Below, in pieces: positions 1 to 6,665 of a stretch of 8,826 nt of DNA (its first letter is position 1; each line of letters begins with the position of its first letter). Origin of the DNA: CAYUUP01 sp964447925. Its GTDB lineage: Bacteria > Bacillota > Clostridia > Oscillospirales > Oscillospiraceae. A program made the translations under genes and the position numbers. The notes under the pieces were generated by a model. It searched no databases. It had not been told where the DNA came from and worked only from the letters and a program-made list of their open reading frames with translations. The DNA is taken from assembly GCA_964447925.1 (NCBI GenBank), contig CAYUUP010000064.1, positions 1-8,826 of the forward strand, given 5' to 3'.

Positions 1-44
1 CTGGACAAATGAAAAATCAAATGAAGCGATAGGAGAAGATGACT

Positions 45-1790
45 ATGGTGGATCTGCGTGCAAAGCCTTTTTATTTGAATGATGAGCAAATCAAATGGGT
101 GGAGGACACCATCTCAGATATGACGCTGGATGAAAAGCTGGGGCAGCTTTTTGTGATCCTGAAGACCGCTCCCGGTGTGGATGAGGAGCAAATCAAGGCC
201 AGCCTTGCGGTGAGCCACCAAGGCGGCCTGCGCTGGCAGGGCGGCGACAAAGAAATGGTTTATCGTCAGAACACTGCCTTCCAGCGGTACAGCAAGATTC
301 CCCTGCTCATCGCTGCCAACTGCGATGACGGCGGGTGTGGCTGCTTGCCCGAAGGCACCTTTGTGGCCACCGCCGCTGAGTGTGGCGCTGGAGAAGGTAC
401 GGAAAACGCTTACCACCTGGGACTGGTGGCAGGCTGGGAAGCTTCCGCTGTCGGCTGCAACTGGATGTTTAACCCCGTCGTGGACGTATATAAAAACTGG
501 CGCAACACCATTGTTAATACCCGCAGCTTTGGCAGCGACCCGGACAAAGTGATTGCAAACGCCAGAGCGTACATCAAGGGCATCAAGGATGCCAATGAGA
601 ACATGGCCTGCACCATTAAGCACTTCCCCGGCGACGGCGTGGAAGAACTGGACCAGCACCTGGCCCTGGGCATCAACAGCCTTTCCGTGGACGAATGGGA
701 GGCCAGCTTCGGTAAGGTGTACCGTACCCTCATCGGCGCGGGGGTTGAAGCGGTTATGGTAGGCCATATCGCCCTGCCGGAGATGAGCCGCAAGCTCCGC
801 CCCGGCATCAAAGACAGCGAAATTATGCCAGCCACTCTGGCTCCTGAGTTGCTTACCGGCCTGCTTCGGGAGGATATGGGGTTCAATGGCGTCGTCATTA
901 CCGACGCTTCGCACATGGTGGGCATGACCGCAACCAGCAAGCGGCAGGACGCGGTGCCAGGGGCCATCATCGCTGGGTGTGACATGTTTCTGTTCGCCAA
1001 TGATATTGAAGAGGACATCGGCTTCCTCCGGAGCGCGTATACCTCTGGGGCGCTCACTGAGGAGCGGCTGTCCGATGCGCTTCACCGGGTATTGGGCTTA
1101 AAAGCCCATCTGCATCTGTATGAGGAAAGCGTCCGCATTCCTGACAAGGCCCTAATGGATAGGGTGGGCTGTGAAGAGCACCATGGGTACTGCGCCCAAG
1201 CCGCCGACACCTGCATTACACTTGTGAAGGACACCCGGAAATATTTACCTATCCGCCCTGAAGAGAAGAAACGGGTCTATCTGGTTTATGTGGGTTCCAC
1301 ACCTACCACCAAGGGCTACAAAGGCGATCCAGTAAAGCAGGTGGTCATTGAGGAACTGGAACGGGCCGGTTTTGCGGTGGACGTGTGCCCCAGCTACCAC
1401 GATTTGGAGGTGGAAAACGGCGTCTCCCCCATGAACTTTATGAAGATGCTCAACCTCGGCAGACGGGCGGACTTCGTCGCCAACCACGATTTCGCATTGG
1501 TGGTCATCAATGTGAAGGGCTATGCCCAGGAAAACTGGGTGCGGGTGCGTTGGAGCTGCAACCATAGCTGTGAGATGCCTTGGTACAATGAGGAGATTCC
1601 CACCGTGGGCATGAGCCTGAATTATACCAACCATCTCATCGACGTGCCCCAACTGCACACCTTCATCAATGCCTATGCTCCCAACCGCATCCATATCCGT
1701 GCGGCTATCGAGAAATTGATGGGACTGAGCGAGTTCAAGGGCACAGCGGAGGATACCGTATTCTGTGGGCGCTGGGACACCCGGCTATAA
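45..1790 (+). CDS. Glycoside hydrolase family 3 protein, NagZ-like (putative beta-N-acetylhexosaminidase or beta-glycosidase)
   Basis: Predicted retaining glycosidase of family GH3, 581 residues, cytoplasmic because no signal peptide is seen. The N-terminal TIM-barrel domain (about residues 20-350) carries MTLDEKLGQLF, NPVVDVYKNWRN (143-154) and NTRSFGSDP (158-166). KHFPGDG (192-198) with DQH (203-205) matches the Asp-x-His acid/base loop of NagZ-type enzymes, and Asp287 in VVITDAS is the expected nucleophile. A C-terminal alpha/beta domain follows from about residue 384, ending in CGRWDTRL. NagZ itself usually lacks this domain, so the protein is a two-domain relative. I chose the ATG at 45 because AGGAG at 31-35 lies 9 bases upstream; an in-frame ATG at 39 would leave only 3. 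The HAD gene follows after 13 bases, suggesting co-transcription. Family membership is firm. The substrate (N-acetylglucosaminide, glucoside or other) cannot be read from the sequence. Confidence 0.92.
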   Translation: MVDLRAKPFYLNDEQIKWVEDTISDMTLDEKLGQLFVILKTAPGVDEEQIKASLAVSHQGGLRWQGGDKEMVYRQNTAFQRYSKIPLLIAANCDDGGCGCLPEGTFVATAAECGAGEGTENAYHLGLVAGWEASAVGCNWMFNPVVDVYKNWRNTIVNTRSFGSDPDKVIANARAYIKGIKDANENMACTIKHFPGDGVEELDQHLALGINSLSVDEWEASFGKVYRTLIGAGVEAVMVGHIALPEMSRKLRPGIKDSEIMPATLAPELLTGLLREDMGFNGVVITDASHMVGMTATSKRQDAVPGAIIAGCDMFLFANDIEEDIGFLRSAYTSGALTEERLSDALHRVLGLKAHLHLYEESVRIPDKALMDRVGCEEHHGYCAQAADTCITLVKDTRKYLPIRPEEKKRVYLVYVGSTPTTKGYKGDPVKQVVIEELERAGFAVDVCPSYHDLEVENGVSPMNFMKMLNLGRRADFVANHDFALVVINVKGYAQENWVRVRWSCNHSCEMPWYNEEIPTVGMSLNYTNHLIDVPQLHTFINAYAPNRIHIRAAIEKLMGLSEFKGTAEDTVFCGRWDTRL

Positions 1791-1803
1791 GGAGACTTGT
1801 GCT

Positions 1804-2643
1804 ATGACGCTGCAAGAGTTCAAAAAGGCGAAAGATTACCTGATCTGCGTAGACAGCGACGGCTGTGCCATGGACACCATGGACATTAAGCACTTCCGCT
1901 GCTTCGGCCCCTGCATGGTGGAGGAGTGGGGACTTGCGGAGTGGGCCGAGCCTATTCTGAAGCGCTGGAACGAGGTCAATCTGTACACCATGACCCGCGG
2001 TATCAACCGTTTCAAGGGGCTTGCCCTGGCCCTGCGGGAGATTGATGGGAAGTATAAGAAAATCGACGGCGTGGACGAGTTGGAAAACTGGGCAGCAACC
2101 GCCCCTGCCCTGTCCAACGATGGGGTGAAGGCTGCCATCGAGGCCGGGGGCGGTGAGATCTTGAAAAAGGCGCTGAACTGGTCAGTCAAAGTGAATGAGA
2201 GCATCAACGCTCTGCCCTTTGAGGTGAAGAAGCCCTTCGACGGCGTACTGGAGGGGTTGAAGTATGCTCATTCGGTGGCTGATATCGCCATCGTGTCCTC
2301 CGCCAATTTGCAGGCGGTGGAGGAGGAATGGGCGCTGTACGGCCTGCTGGAACACGTGGATATCCTGCTGGCCCAGGACGTAGGCAACAAGGCCTTCTGT
2401 ATTGCGGAGTTGCTGAAAAAGGGTTACGACAAGGACAAGGTACTCATGACCGGAGATGCCCCTGGTGACCTGGCCGCGGCCAAGTCCAACGGCGTTTTCT
2501 ACTACCCCATTCTGGTACGCCATGAGGAAGAGTCCTGGCAGGAGTTCCGAGAGACCGCTGTGGATAGGTTGACGGGCGGTGCCTACGGCGGCGTTTATCA
2601 GCAGAAAAAGCTGGATGTATTTTTGGATAACCTGAAACAATAA
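1804..2643 (+). CDS. HAD-superfamily hydrolase (putative phosphatase)
   Basis: A 279-residue haloacid dehalogenase-fold hydrolase, probably a cytoplasmic phosphatase acting on a small phosphorylated metabolite. The motifs are in order: motif I CVDSDGCAMDT with nucleophile Asp17 and acid/base Asp19; motif II IVSSAN with Ser165/Ser166; a probable motif III Lys196 in GNKAF; and motif IV GDAPGD (217-222) with metal-binding Asp218/Asp222. Residues about 30-150 between motifs I and II form a long helical insert, which fits a C1-type cap that would define the substrate. The ATG at 1804 is preceded by AAGGAG at 1789-1794, which overlaps the GH3 stop codon and lies 9 bases from the start. An upstream in-frame ATG at 1765 lies inside the GH3 gene and lacks such a site. 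The gene sits 13 bases after GH3 and is probably co-transcribed with it. The substrate is unknown; removing phosphate from a sugar phosphate made during glycoside use is only a guess. Confidence 0.88.
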   Translation: MTLQEFKKAKDYLICVDSDGCAMDTMDIKHFRCFGPCMVEEWGLAEWAEPILKRWNEVNLYTMTRGINRFKGLALALREIDGKYKKIDGVDELENWAATAPALSNDGVKAAIEAGGGEILKKALNWSVKVNESINALPFEVKKPFDGVLEGLKYAHSVADIAIVSSANLQAVEEEWALYGLLEHVDILLAQDVGNKAFCIAELLKKGYDKDKVLMTGDAPGDLAAAKSNGVFYYPILVRHEEESWQEFRETAVDRLTGGAYGGVYQQKKLDVFLDNLKQ

Positions 2644-2803
2644 ATCGACCTATTTATTCAGGATCAGGGCATCAAAAGCAATGTGCAGGTCATCTGCAAT
2701 CTGGCCCCGTTTGGGGTGAAGGTGGTCGGCTATATTTTTTGACTGTGACCTCGCATTGATCTTCCCACCCCGCAGGGGAGTGGCTCGGACGCTGATGCTG
2801 TAG

Positions 2804-3056
2804 CCCATAAAGGGTTACGAGTTAAATGGCGAACGCATAAAGGTGATCCGGGCAGTGAACGCCGCCCAAAAAGTGGCCGCAGCCAAGGGCATGAGCCTGG
2901 AAGTGAAAATGTTGGGATTTCCGGCCGGCAGGCTTTGAGATACCAATGATAACCGGAGCATCAGCAACCTCACGTATCAGAATCATGACCGGGCGGGCCA
3001 ATGCGATAGCCCTCACTGCTGAAAGGGCGGCCCAACCCCCGGCAAACGGCCAGTGA
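2804..3056 (+). pseudogene. Possible decayed gene remnant, unidentified
   Basis: Two adjoining + strand frames look like protein. From 2804 the frame reads GYELNGERIKVIRAVNAAQK and continues into VAAAKGMSLEVKM, ending at TGA 2936-2938. From 2931, in the next frame, it reads GFEIPMITGASATSRIRIM and continues TGRANAIALTAERAAQ, ending at TGA 3054-3056. Joining them needs a single-base frame change near 2930. Neither frame has a credible start codon plus ribosome site, and a TAG lies immediately upstream at 2801-2803. The composition (amphipathic, alanine-rich helices with few rare residues) is what suggests former coding. I do not recognise the family. It could also be a chance open stretch in GC-rich DNA. 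Confidence 0.28.
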
Positions 3057-3064
3057 GTTTGCCG
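3040..3064. repeat. Perfect 8-bp inverted repeat (hairpin)
   Basis: CGGCAAAC at 3040-3047 and GTTTGCCG at 3057-3064 are exact reverse complements around a 9-base loop. No T-run follows on the + strand, so it is not a standard intrinsic terminator. It overlaps the end of the possible decayed frame and lies about 165 bases before uxuA. It could be a structured RNA element, a protein-binding site or a leftover of the decayed gene. Confidence 0.45.
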
Positions 3065-3154
3065 CTAACCTCCGGAACAGGGGAACGGACTTGCCTTGTA
3101 GCAGCCTTTCGACTCTACGGGAGGAGAAAAGACTTGTCCCTACTATAGCTATTG

Positions 3155-3183
3155 TATCACAGGCATCTCATAGCCTGCTGATA
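3155..3183. promoter_or_regulatory. Near-perfect inverted repeat before uxuA, candidate operator or leader hairpin
   Basis: TATCACAGGC (3155-3164) and GCCTGCTGATA (3173-3183) are reverse complements over 10 positions except for one extra C at 3178, around an 8-base spacer. GCTAT at 3148-3152 and ATAGC at 3181-3185 add a second, partly overlapping pair, and ATAGCTAT at 3145-3152 is itself palindromic. The repeat lies 46 bases before the uxuA start, where an operator for a uronate-responsive repressor of the GntR, LacI or similar type would be expected. Which regulator binds, if any, cannot be read from this window; no regulator gene is present. A hairpin in the mRNA leader is the alternative. 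Confidence 0.42.
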
Positions 3184-3228
3184 GCGAAATCTATTAACTT
3201 GAAACTTATTTTACGAGGAGGAAAAACC

Positions 3229-4311
3229 ATGCAAATGGCATGGCGCTGGTATGGCGAGGGCAATGATCGGATCACCTTGTCCGATATTAAACAGATTCCC
3301 GGTGTAGAGGGTATCGTCTGGGCGCTTCACGACAAAATGCCCGGAGATGTGTGGAATCTGGACGAAATTGCAGCAATCCAGCAGCAGCTAAAACCTTATG
3401 GCTTTAATATGGATGTGGTGGAGAGCGTCAATGTCCACGACGACATCAAGATTGGCCTACCCACTCGAGACGCACTCATTGAGAATTATAAGCAGACCAT
3501 TAAAAATCTGTCACAGTTTGGTGTGAAAGTGATTTGCTACAACTTCATGCCCGTGTTCGACTGGACGCGGACGGACCTGTTTCACCCTGTAGGGGACGGC
3601 TCCACTGCCCTGTACTACGAGGCCAGCAAGATCCATGACGATCCAAAGGAAATGGCGGATTACGTCATGTCCTTCACCGAGAAGTACAATATGACATTCC
3701 CCGGCTGGGAGCCAGAACGGATGGCCAAGCTGGATGAGCTGTTTGAAAAGTACAAGCCCGTTACCAAAGAAAAGCTGTGGGAGAACCTGAAGTACTTTCT
3801 GGAGGCCATCATGCCCACCTGCCGGGAGTGCGATATCAAGATGGCCATCCACATGGATGATCCTCCCTGGGATATCTTCGGCCTACCCCGGCTGCTGGTG
3901 GACAGCCCGTCCATTGACCGCTTCCTGGCTATGGTGGACGACCCCTACAACTGCCTGACCCTGTGCTCCGGCAGCTTGAATGCCAACCCGGAAAACAACG
4001 TGGCGGATATTGTGCGCAAGCACTGCGACCGGATTGCGTTTGCCCACATCCGCAACGTGAAACATTTCGAGAACGGCGACTTCTCCGAAGCCAGCCACCG
4101 GGACTGCGACGGCGATACGGGCATCCTGGATATTTTGAAGGCCTACCACGACTGCGGCTTCGACGGCTACATCCGCCCCGACCACGGCCGCCATCTGTGG
4201 GACGAGGTCCCGGGCAAGGTGCGCCCCGGCTACGGCTTGTACGACCGTGCGCTGGGCATCATGTATATGCTGGGCGTTTGGGATATATTGGACAAATTGG
4301 ACGGCAAATAA
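3229..4311 (+). CDS. uxuA: D-mannonate dehydratase (UxuA)
   Basis: Converts D-mannonate to 2-keto-3-deoxygluconate plus water in cytoplasmic hexuronate breakdown. The 360-residue length and the opening (MQMAWRWYGEGND, then IPGVEGIVWALH) fit the Bacillus-type UxuA family, a metal-dependent TIM-barrel enzyme. The expected metal ligands are His208 (MAIHMDD), Cys246 (LTLCSGS), His273 (FAHIRN) and Asp318 (RPDHGRH); Arg321 and His322 complete the signature. The ATG at 3229 is chosen because a strong GAGGAGG at 3215-3221 sits 7 bases upstream and homologues start at this point. A longer in-frame frame from 3091 would add 46 residues that do not resemble UxuA and would run through the inverted repeat. 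It is the first gene of the five-gene uronate operon, and a 58-base gap separates it from the SDR gene. Confidence 0.96.
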   Translation: MQMAWRWYGEGNDRITLSDIKQIPGVEGIVWALHDKMPGDVWNLDEIAAIQQQLKPYGFNMDVVESVNVHDDIKIGLPTRDALIENYKQTIKNLSQFGVKVICYNFMPVFDWTRTDLFHPVGDGSTALYYEASKIHDDPKEMADYVMSFTEKYNMTFPGWEPERMAKLDELFEKYKPVTKEKLWENLKYFLEAIMPTCRECDIKMAIHMDDPPWDIFGLPRLLVDSPSIDRFLAMVDDPYNCLTLCSGSLNANPENNVADIVRKHCDRIAFAHIRNVKHFENGDFSEASHRDCDGDTGILDILKAYHDCGFDGYIRPDHGRHLWDEVPGKVRPGYGLYDRALGIMYMLGVWDILDKLDGK

Positions 4312-4369
4312 TTTTGTCCCCGCCCGCCTGGACGGGAACACCAAAATAAATGATTTGGAGGAACGAATT

Positions 4370-5215
4370 ATGCTTAATCTGCCTTTGAATGTTGATTTTA
4401 CCGGCAAAGTAGTGGTTGTCACCGGCGCAGGCGGTGTGCTGTGCAGCACCATGGCCAAGGCTTTTGCCCAGGCAGGAGCCAAGGTGGCCGCCCTGGACTT
4501 GAACGAGGATGCTGTGAAAAAGTTGGCTGACGAATGCAAGGCCGAGGGCTTCATCTGTGAAGGCTACAAGGTCAACGTACTGGAGCCGGAGGCGCTGGAG
4601 GCCGTTCACCAGCAGGTACTCAAAAGCCTTGGACCCTGCAACATTCTGGTCAACGGCGCGGGCGGCAACAATCCCCGCGCCACCACCGACAACGAGTATC
4701 AGCATGAGTGGACGGACGGGATGAAGGGCTTTTTCGACCTGGATGCTGACGGTGTGGACTTCGTGTTCAAACTGAACTTCCAAGGTACCCTCCTGCCCAC
4801 CCAGGCGTTCGCAAAAGACATGGTGGAGCGCAAGTCCGGCTGCATCTTGAACATCTCCTCCATGAATGCGTATATCCCGTTGACCAAGATTCCCGCCTAC
4901 TCTAGTGCAAAGGCGGCCGTCAGTAACTTCACCCAGTGGCTGGCCACCCATTTTGCAGGGACCGGTATCCGCTGCAATGCCATTGCGCCTGGCTTTTTGG
5001 TGTCCAATCAAAACCGAAAGCTACTCTTTAACGACGACGGCACCCCTACGGCCCGTTCTGCGAAGATTTTGAATGGCACTCCCATGGGCCGCTTTGTGGA
5101 CAGCGAGGAGTTGCTGGGCGGCGTGTTCTTCCTCTGTGATGACAAAGCTGCTTCCGCCATTACCGGCGTGGTGCTACCCATTGATGCCGGTTTCGCCGCT
5201 TACTCCGGAGTGTAA
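4370..5215 (+). CDS. uxuB: SDR-family D-mannonate oxidoreductase (fructuronate reductase)
   Basis: A 281-residue short-chain dehydrogenase/reductase expected to interconvert D-fructuronate and D-mannonate with a nicotinamide cofactor. The Rossmann glycine motif is TGAGGVLC (18-25), so the third glycine of the classical TGxxxGxG is Cys25. NGAGG (95-99) is the adenine-pocket motif. The catalytic set is Asn136 (KLNFQG), Ser163/Ser164 (NISSMN), and Tyr177 and Lys181 in YSSAK. APGF (206-209) follows as in most SDRs. GGAGG at 4357-4361 lies 8 bases before the ATG; an upstream in-frame start at 4247 lies inside uxuA. Placement between uxuA and uxaC fills the only missing step of the pathway, as in the Bacillus subtilis uronate cluster, whereas E. 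coli UxuB is an unrelated long-chain mannitol-dehydrogenase-type enzyme. Family membership is certain; the exact substrate is inferred from context. uxaC follows after 11 bases. Confidence 0.9.
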   Translation: MLNLPLNVDFTGKVVVVTGAGGVLCSTMAKAFAQAGAKVAALDLNEDAVKKLADECKAEGFICEGYKVNVLEPEALEAVHQQVLKSLGPCNILVNGAGGNNPRATTDNEYQHEWTDGMKGFFDLDADGVDFVFKLNFQGTLLPTQAFAKDMVERKSGCILNISSMNAYIPLTKIPAYSSAKAAVSNFTQWLATHFAGTGIRCNAIAPGFLVSNQNRKLLFNDDGTPTARSAKILNGTPMGRFVDSEELLGGVFFLCDDKAASAITGVVLPIDAGFAAYSGV

Positions 5216-5226
5216 GAGGAGTCGAC

Positions 5227-6648
5227 ATGAAAGCATTTATGGATCAGGACTTCTTGCTAAAGTCCAAAACAGCTAAGACCCTGTACCACGACCACGCAGA
5301 GGTAATGCCAATCATCGACTACCACTGCCACATCAATCCTGCGGAGATTTACGAGGACAAGAGGTACGACACTATCACGGAGGTCTGGCTGGGCGGCGAC
5401 CATTACAAGTGGCGAGCCATGCGCTCCTGCGGGGTGCCTGAGAAGTACATCACCGGTGATGCCTCCCCGGCGGAGAAATTCCAGAAGTGGGCAGAAATCA
5501 TCCCTAATCTGATTGGCAACCCGCTATACCACTGGACGCATCTGGAGCTCCAACGTTATTTTGGCATCACCGAACCGCTGAACGGCAGGAACGCCATGGA
5601 GATTTACGAAACGTGCAACAAAATCCTTACCCAGCAGGATATGTCCGCCCAGGGGATTATCCGCAAGTCAAACGTGAAGCTGATTTGCACCACCGACGAC
5701 CCCGTCGATGATCTGAAATATCACGAACTTTTAGCCGCCAACCCCAACGCCCCGGCGGTGGTGCTGCCCGCCTTCCGTCCCGACAAAGCCATGCGGGCGG
5801 ATAAGCCTGACTTCTCCCGGTATGTCGCCCGTCTGGAGAGCGTTGTGGGCTACGCCATCAATACGGCGGATGATATGCGTCGGGCCTTGGCCGACCGCAT
5901 TGAATACTTTGATAAACACCGCTGCCGCGTCTCCGACCACGGGCTGGACTGTGCCTTCTGCATGGAGGCCGATGAGGACACACTGAACGATATCTTCACC
6001 CGCGCCAAAGCGGGTAAGGGCATCACCTGGGACGAGCAGCTTGCCTACCACACCGCCCTTCTGATTGCCGTTGGCAAAGAGTATGCCAAGCGTGACTGGG
6101 TAGTGCAGTTTCACTTCGGTTGCATCCGGGATAATTCCTCCACCATGTTCAAAAAACTGGGCCCAGACACCGGCTATGATGCCGTCAACGATGCACCCAA
6201 CGCCATGGGCCTAGCCCGGCTGCTGGATGCGCTGGAGAGCGGGGGGGCGCTGGGCAAGACCATTCTGTACTCCCTGAACCCCGCTGATAACGCCGTTATT
6301 GGTACGATTATGGGTGCGTTTCAGACCAGCAGCTCCATCCCCGGCAGGATCCAGCATGGCTCCGCATGGTGGTTCAACGACCATAAATCCGGCATGGAGG
6401 CCCAGATGACCAGCCTTATGTCCCTAGGAGCCATGAGCACGTTCAACGGGATGCTCACCGACTCCCGCAGCTTCCTGAGCTACACCCGCCACGAGTACTT
6501 CCGCCGCGTCCTCTGCAACCTGTTCGGCCAAATAGTGGAGGATGGAGAGTATCCTGTTGATATGGAGGCCCTGGGCCAAATGGTGGAGAACATCAGCTAC
6601 TACAACACTCTGCATTATTTCCGGTTTGATGAGATTTTGGACGCATAA
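5227..6648 (+). CDS. uxaC: Glucuronate isomerase (UxaC)
   Basis: Isomerises D-glucuronate to D-fructuronate, and in many bacteria also D-galacturonate to D-tagaturonate. The 473 residues match the usual length (about 470) of this amidohydrolase-superfamily enzyme. Visible signatures: MDQDFLL near the N-terminus; DYHCHINP (31-38) with the metal-type His33-x-His35; CTTDDP (154-159); QFHFG (294-298) followed by RDN; RIQHGSAWWFND (374-385); and TDSRSFLSYTRHEYFRR (411-427), the characteristic C-terminal block. GAGGAG (5216-5221) lies 5 bases before the ATG, directly after the SDR stop codon, so translation is probably coupled. It supplies fructuronate to the preceding SDR and is the entry enzyme of the operon. 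No altronate-branch genes are nearby, so glucuronate is the likelier physiological substrate. The KDPG aldolase gene follows after 17 bases. Confidence 0.97.
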   Translation: MKAFMDQDFLLKSKTAKTLYHDHAEVMPIIDYHCHINPAEIYEDKRYDTITEVWLGGDHYKWRAMRSCGVPEKYITGDASPAEKFQKWAEIIPNLIGNPLYHWTHLELQRYFGITEPLNGRNAMEIYETCNKILTQQDMSAQGIIRKSNVKLICTTDDPVDDLKYHELLAANPNAPAVVLPAFRPDKAMRADKPDFSRYVARLESVVGYAINTADDMRRALADRIEYFDKHRCRVSDHGLDCAFCMEADEDTLNDIFTRAKAGKGITWDEQLAYHTALLIAVGKEYAKRDWVVQFHFGCIRDNSSTMFKKLGPDTGYDAVNDAPNAMGLARLLDALESGGALGKTILYSLNPADNAVIGTIMGAFQTSSSIPGRIQHGSAWWFNDHKSGMEAQMTSLMSLGAMSTFNGMLTDSRSFLSYTRHEYFRRVLCNLFGQIVEDGEYPVDMEALGQMVENISYYNTLHYFRFDEILDA

Positions 6649-6665
6649 AAGGAGAAACGATTACC

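Larger units (their letters stand above)
2644..3228. other. 585-base intergenic region with no intact gene
   Basis: This is the only large break in the gene string. No complete gene with a ribosome site is present on either strand. Visible contents: a 32-codon frame continuing directly from the HAD stop codon (2644-2739); a weak CCCC/GGGG hairpin (2705-2716) with a T-run at 2735-2740 that is too far away for a classical terminator; a bulged hairpin at 2765-2783; two adjoining protein-like frames (2804-3056); a perfect 8-bp hairpin (3040-3064); and an inverted repeat (3155-3183) before uxuA. I see no sigma-A promoter close to consensus, although a promoter for the uronate operon should lie in the right-hand third if the operon is transcribed separately. 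Confidence 0.7.

Noticed and set aside
1..12. CTG GAC AAA TGA at the left edge, possibly the last codons of an upstream gene
   Set aside because: Four codons are too few to support a gene end; other frames are equally possible.
114..1085. 323-codon open frame on the minus strand across the GH3 gene
   Set aside because: It is antisense to a gene with clear family motifs, has no ribosome site or recognisable domain, and is explained by GC-biased third positions.
2705..2740. CCCC-GTTT-GGGG stem plus T6 run as a terminator after the HAD gene
   Set aside because: The T-run begins 18 bases after the stem; a working intrinsic terminator needs it immediately after.
2822..3016. 64-codon minus-strand frame in the intergenic region
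   Set aside because: No ribosome site or family resemblance, and it lies opposite the more protein-like + strand frames.
3091..3228. Longer start for uxuA adding 46 residues
   Set aside because: The added residues do not resemble UxuA, no ribosome site precedes 3091, and a strong GAGGAGG sits before the ATG at 3229.
4312..4369. CCCG/CGGG mini-hairpin between uxuA and the SDR gene as a terminator
   Set aside because: The stem is only 4 bp, no T-run follows, and the next gene has its own strong ribosome site within the same operon.
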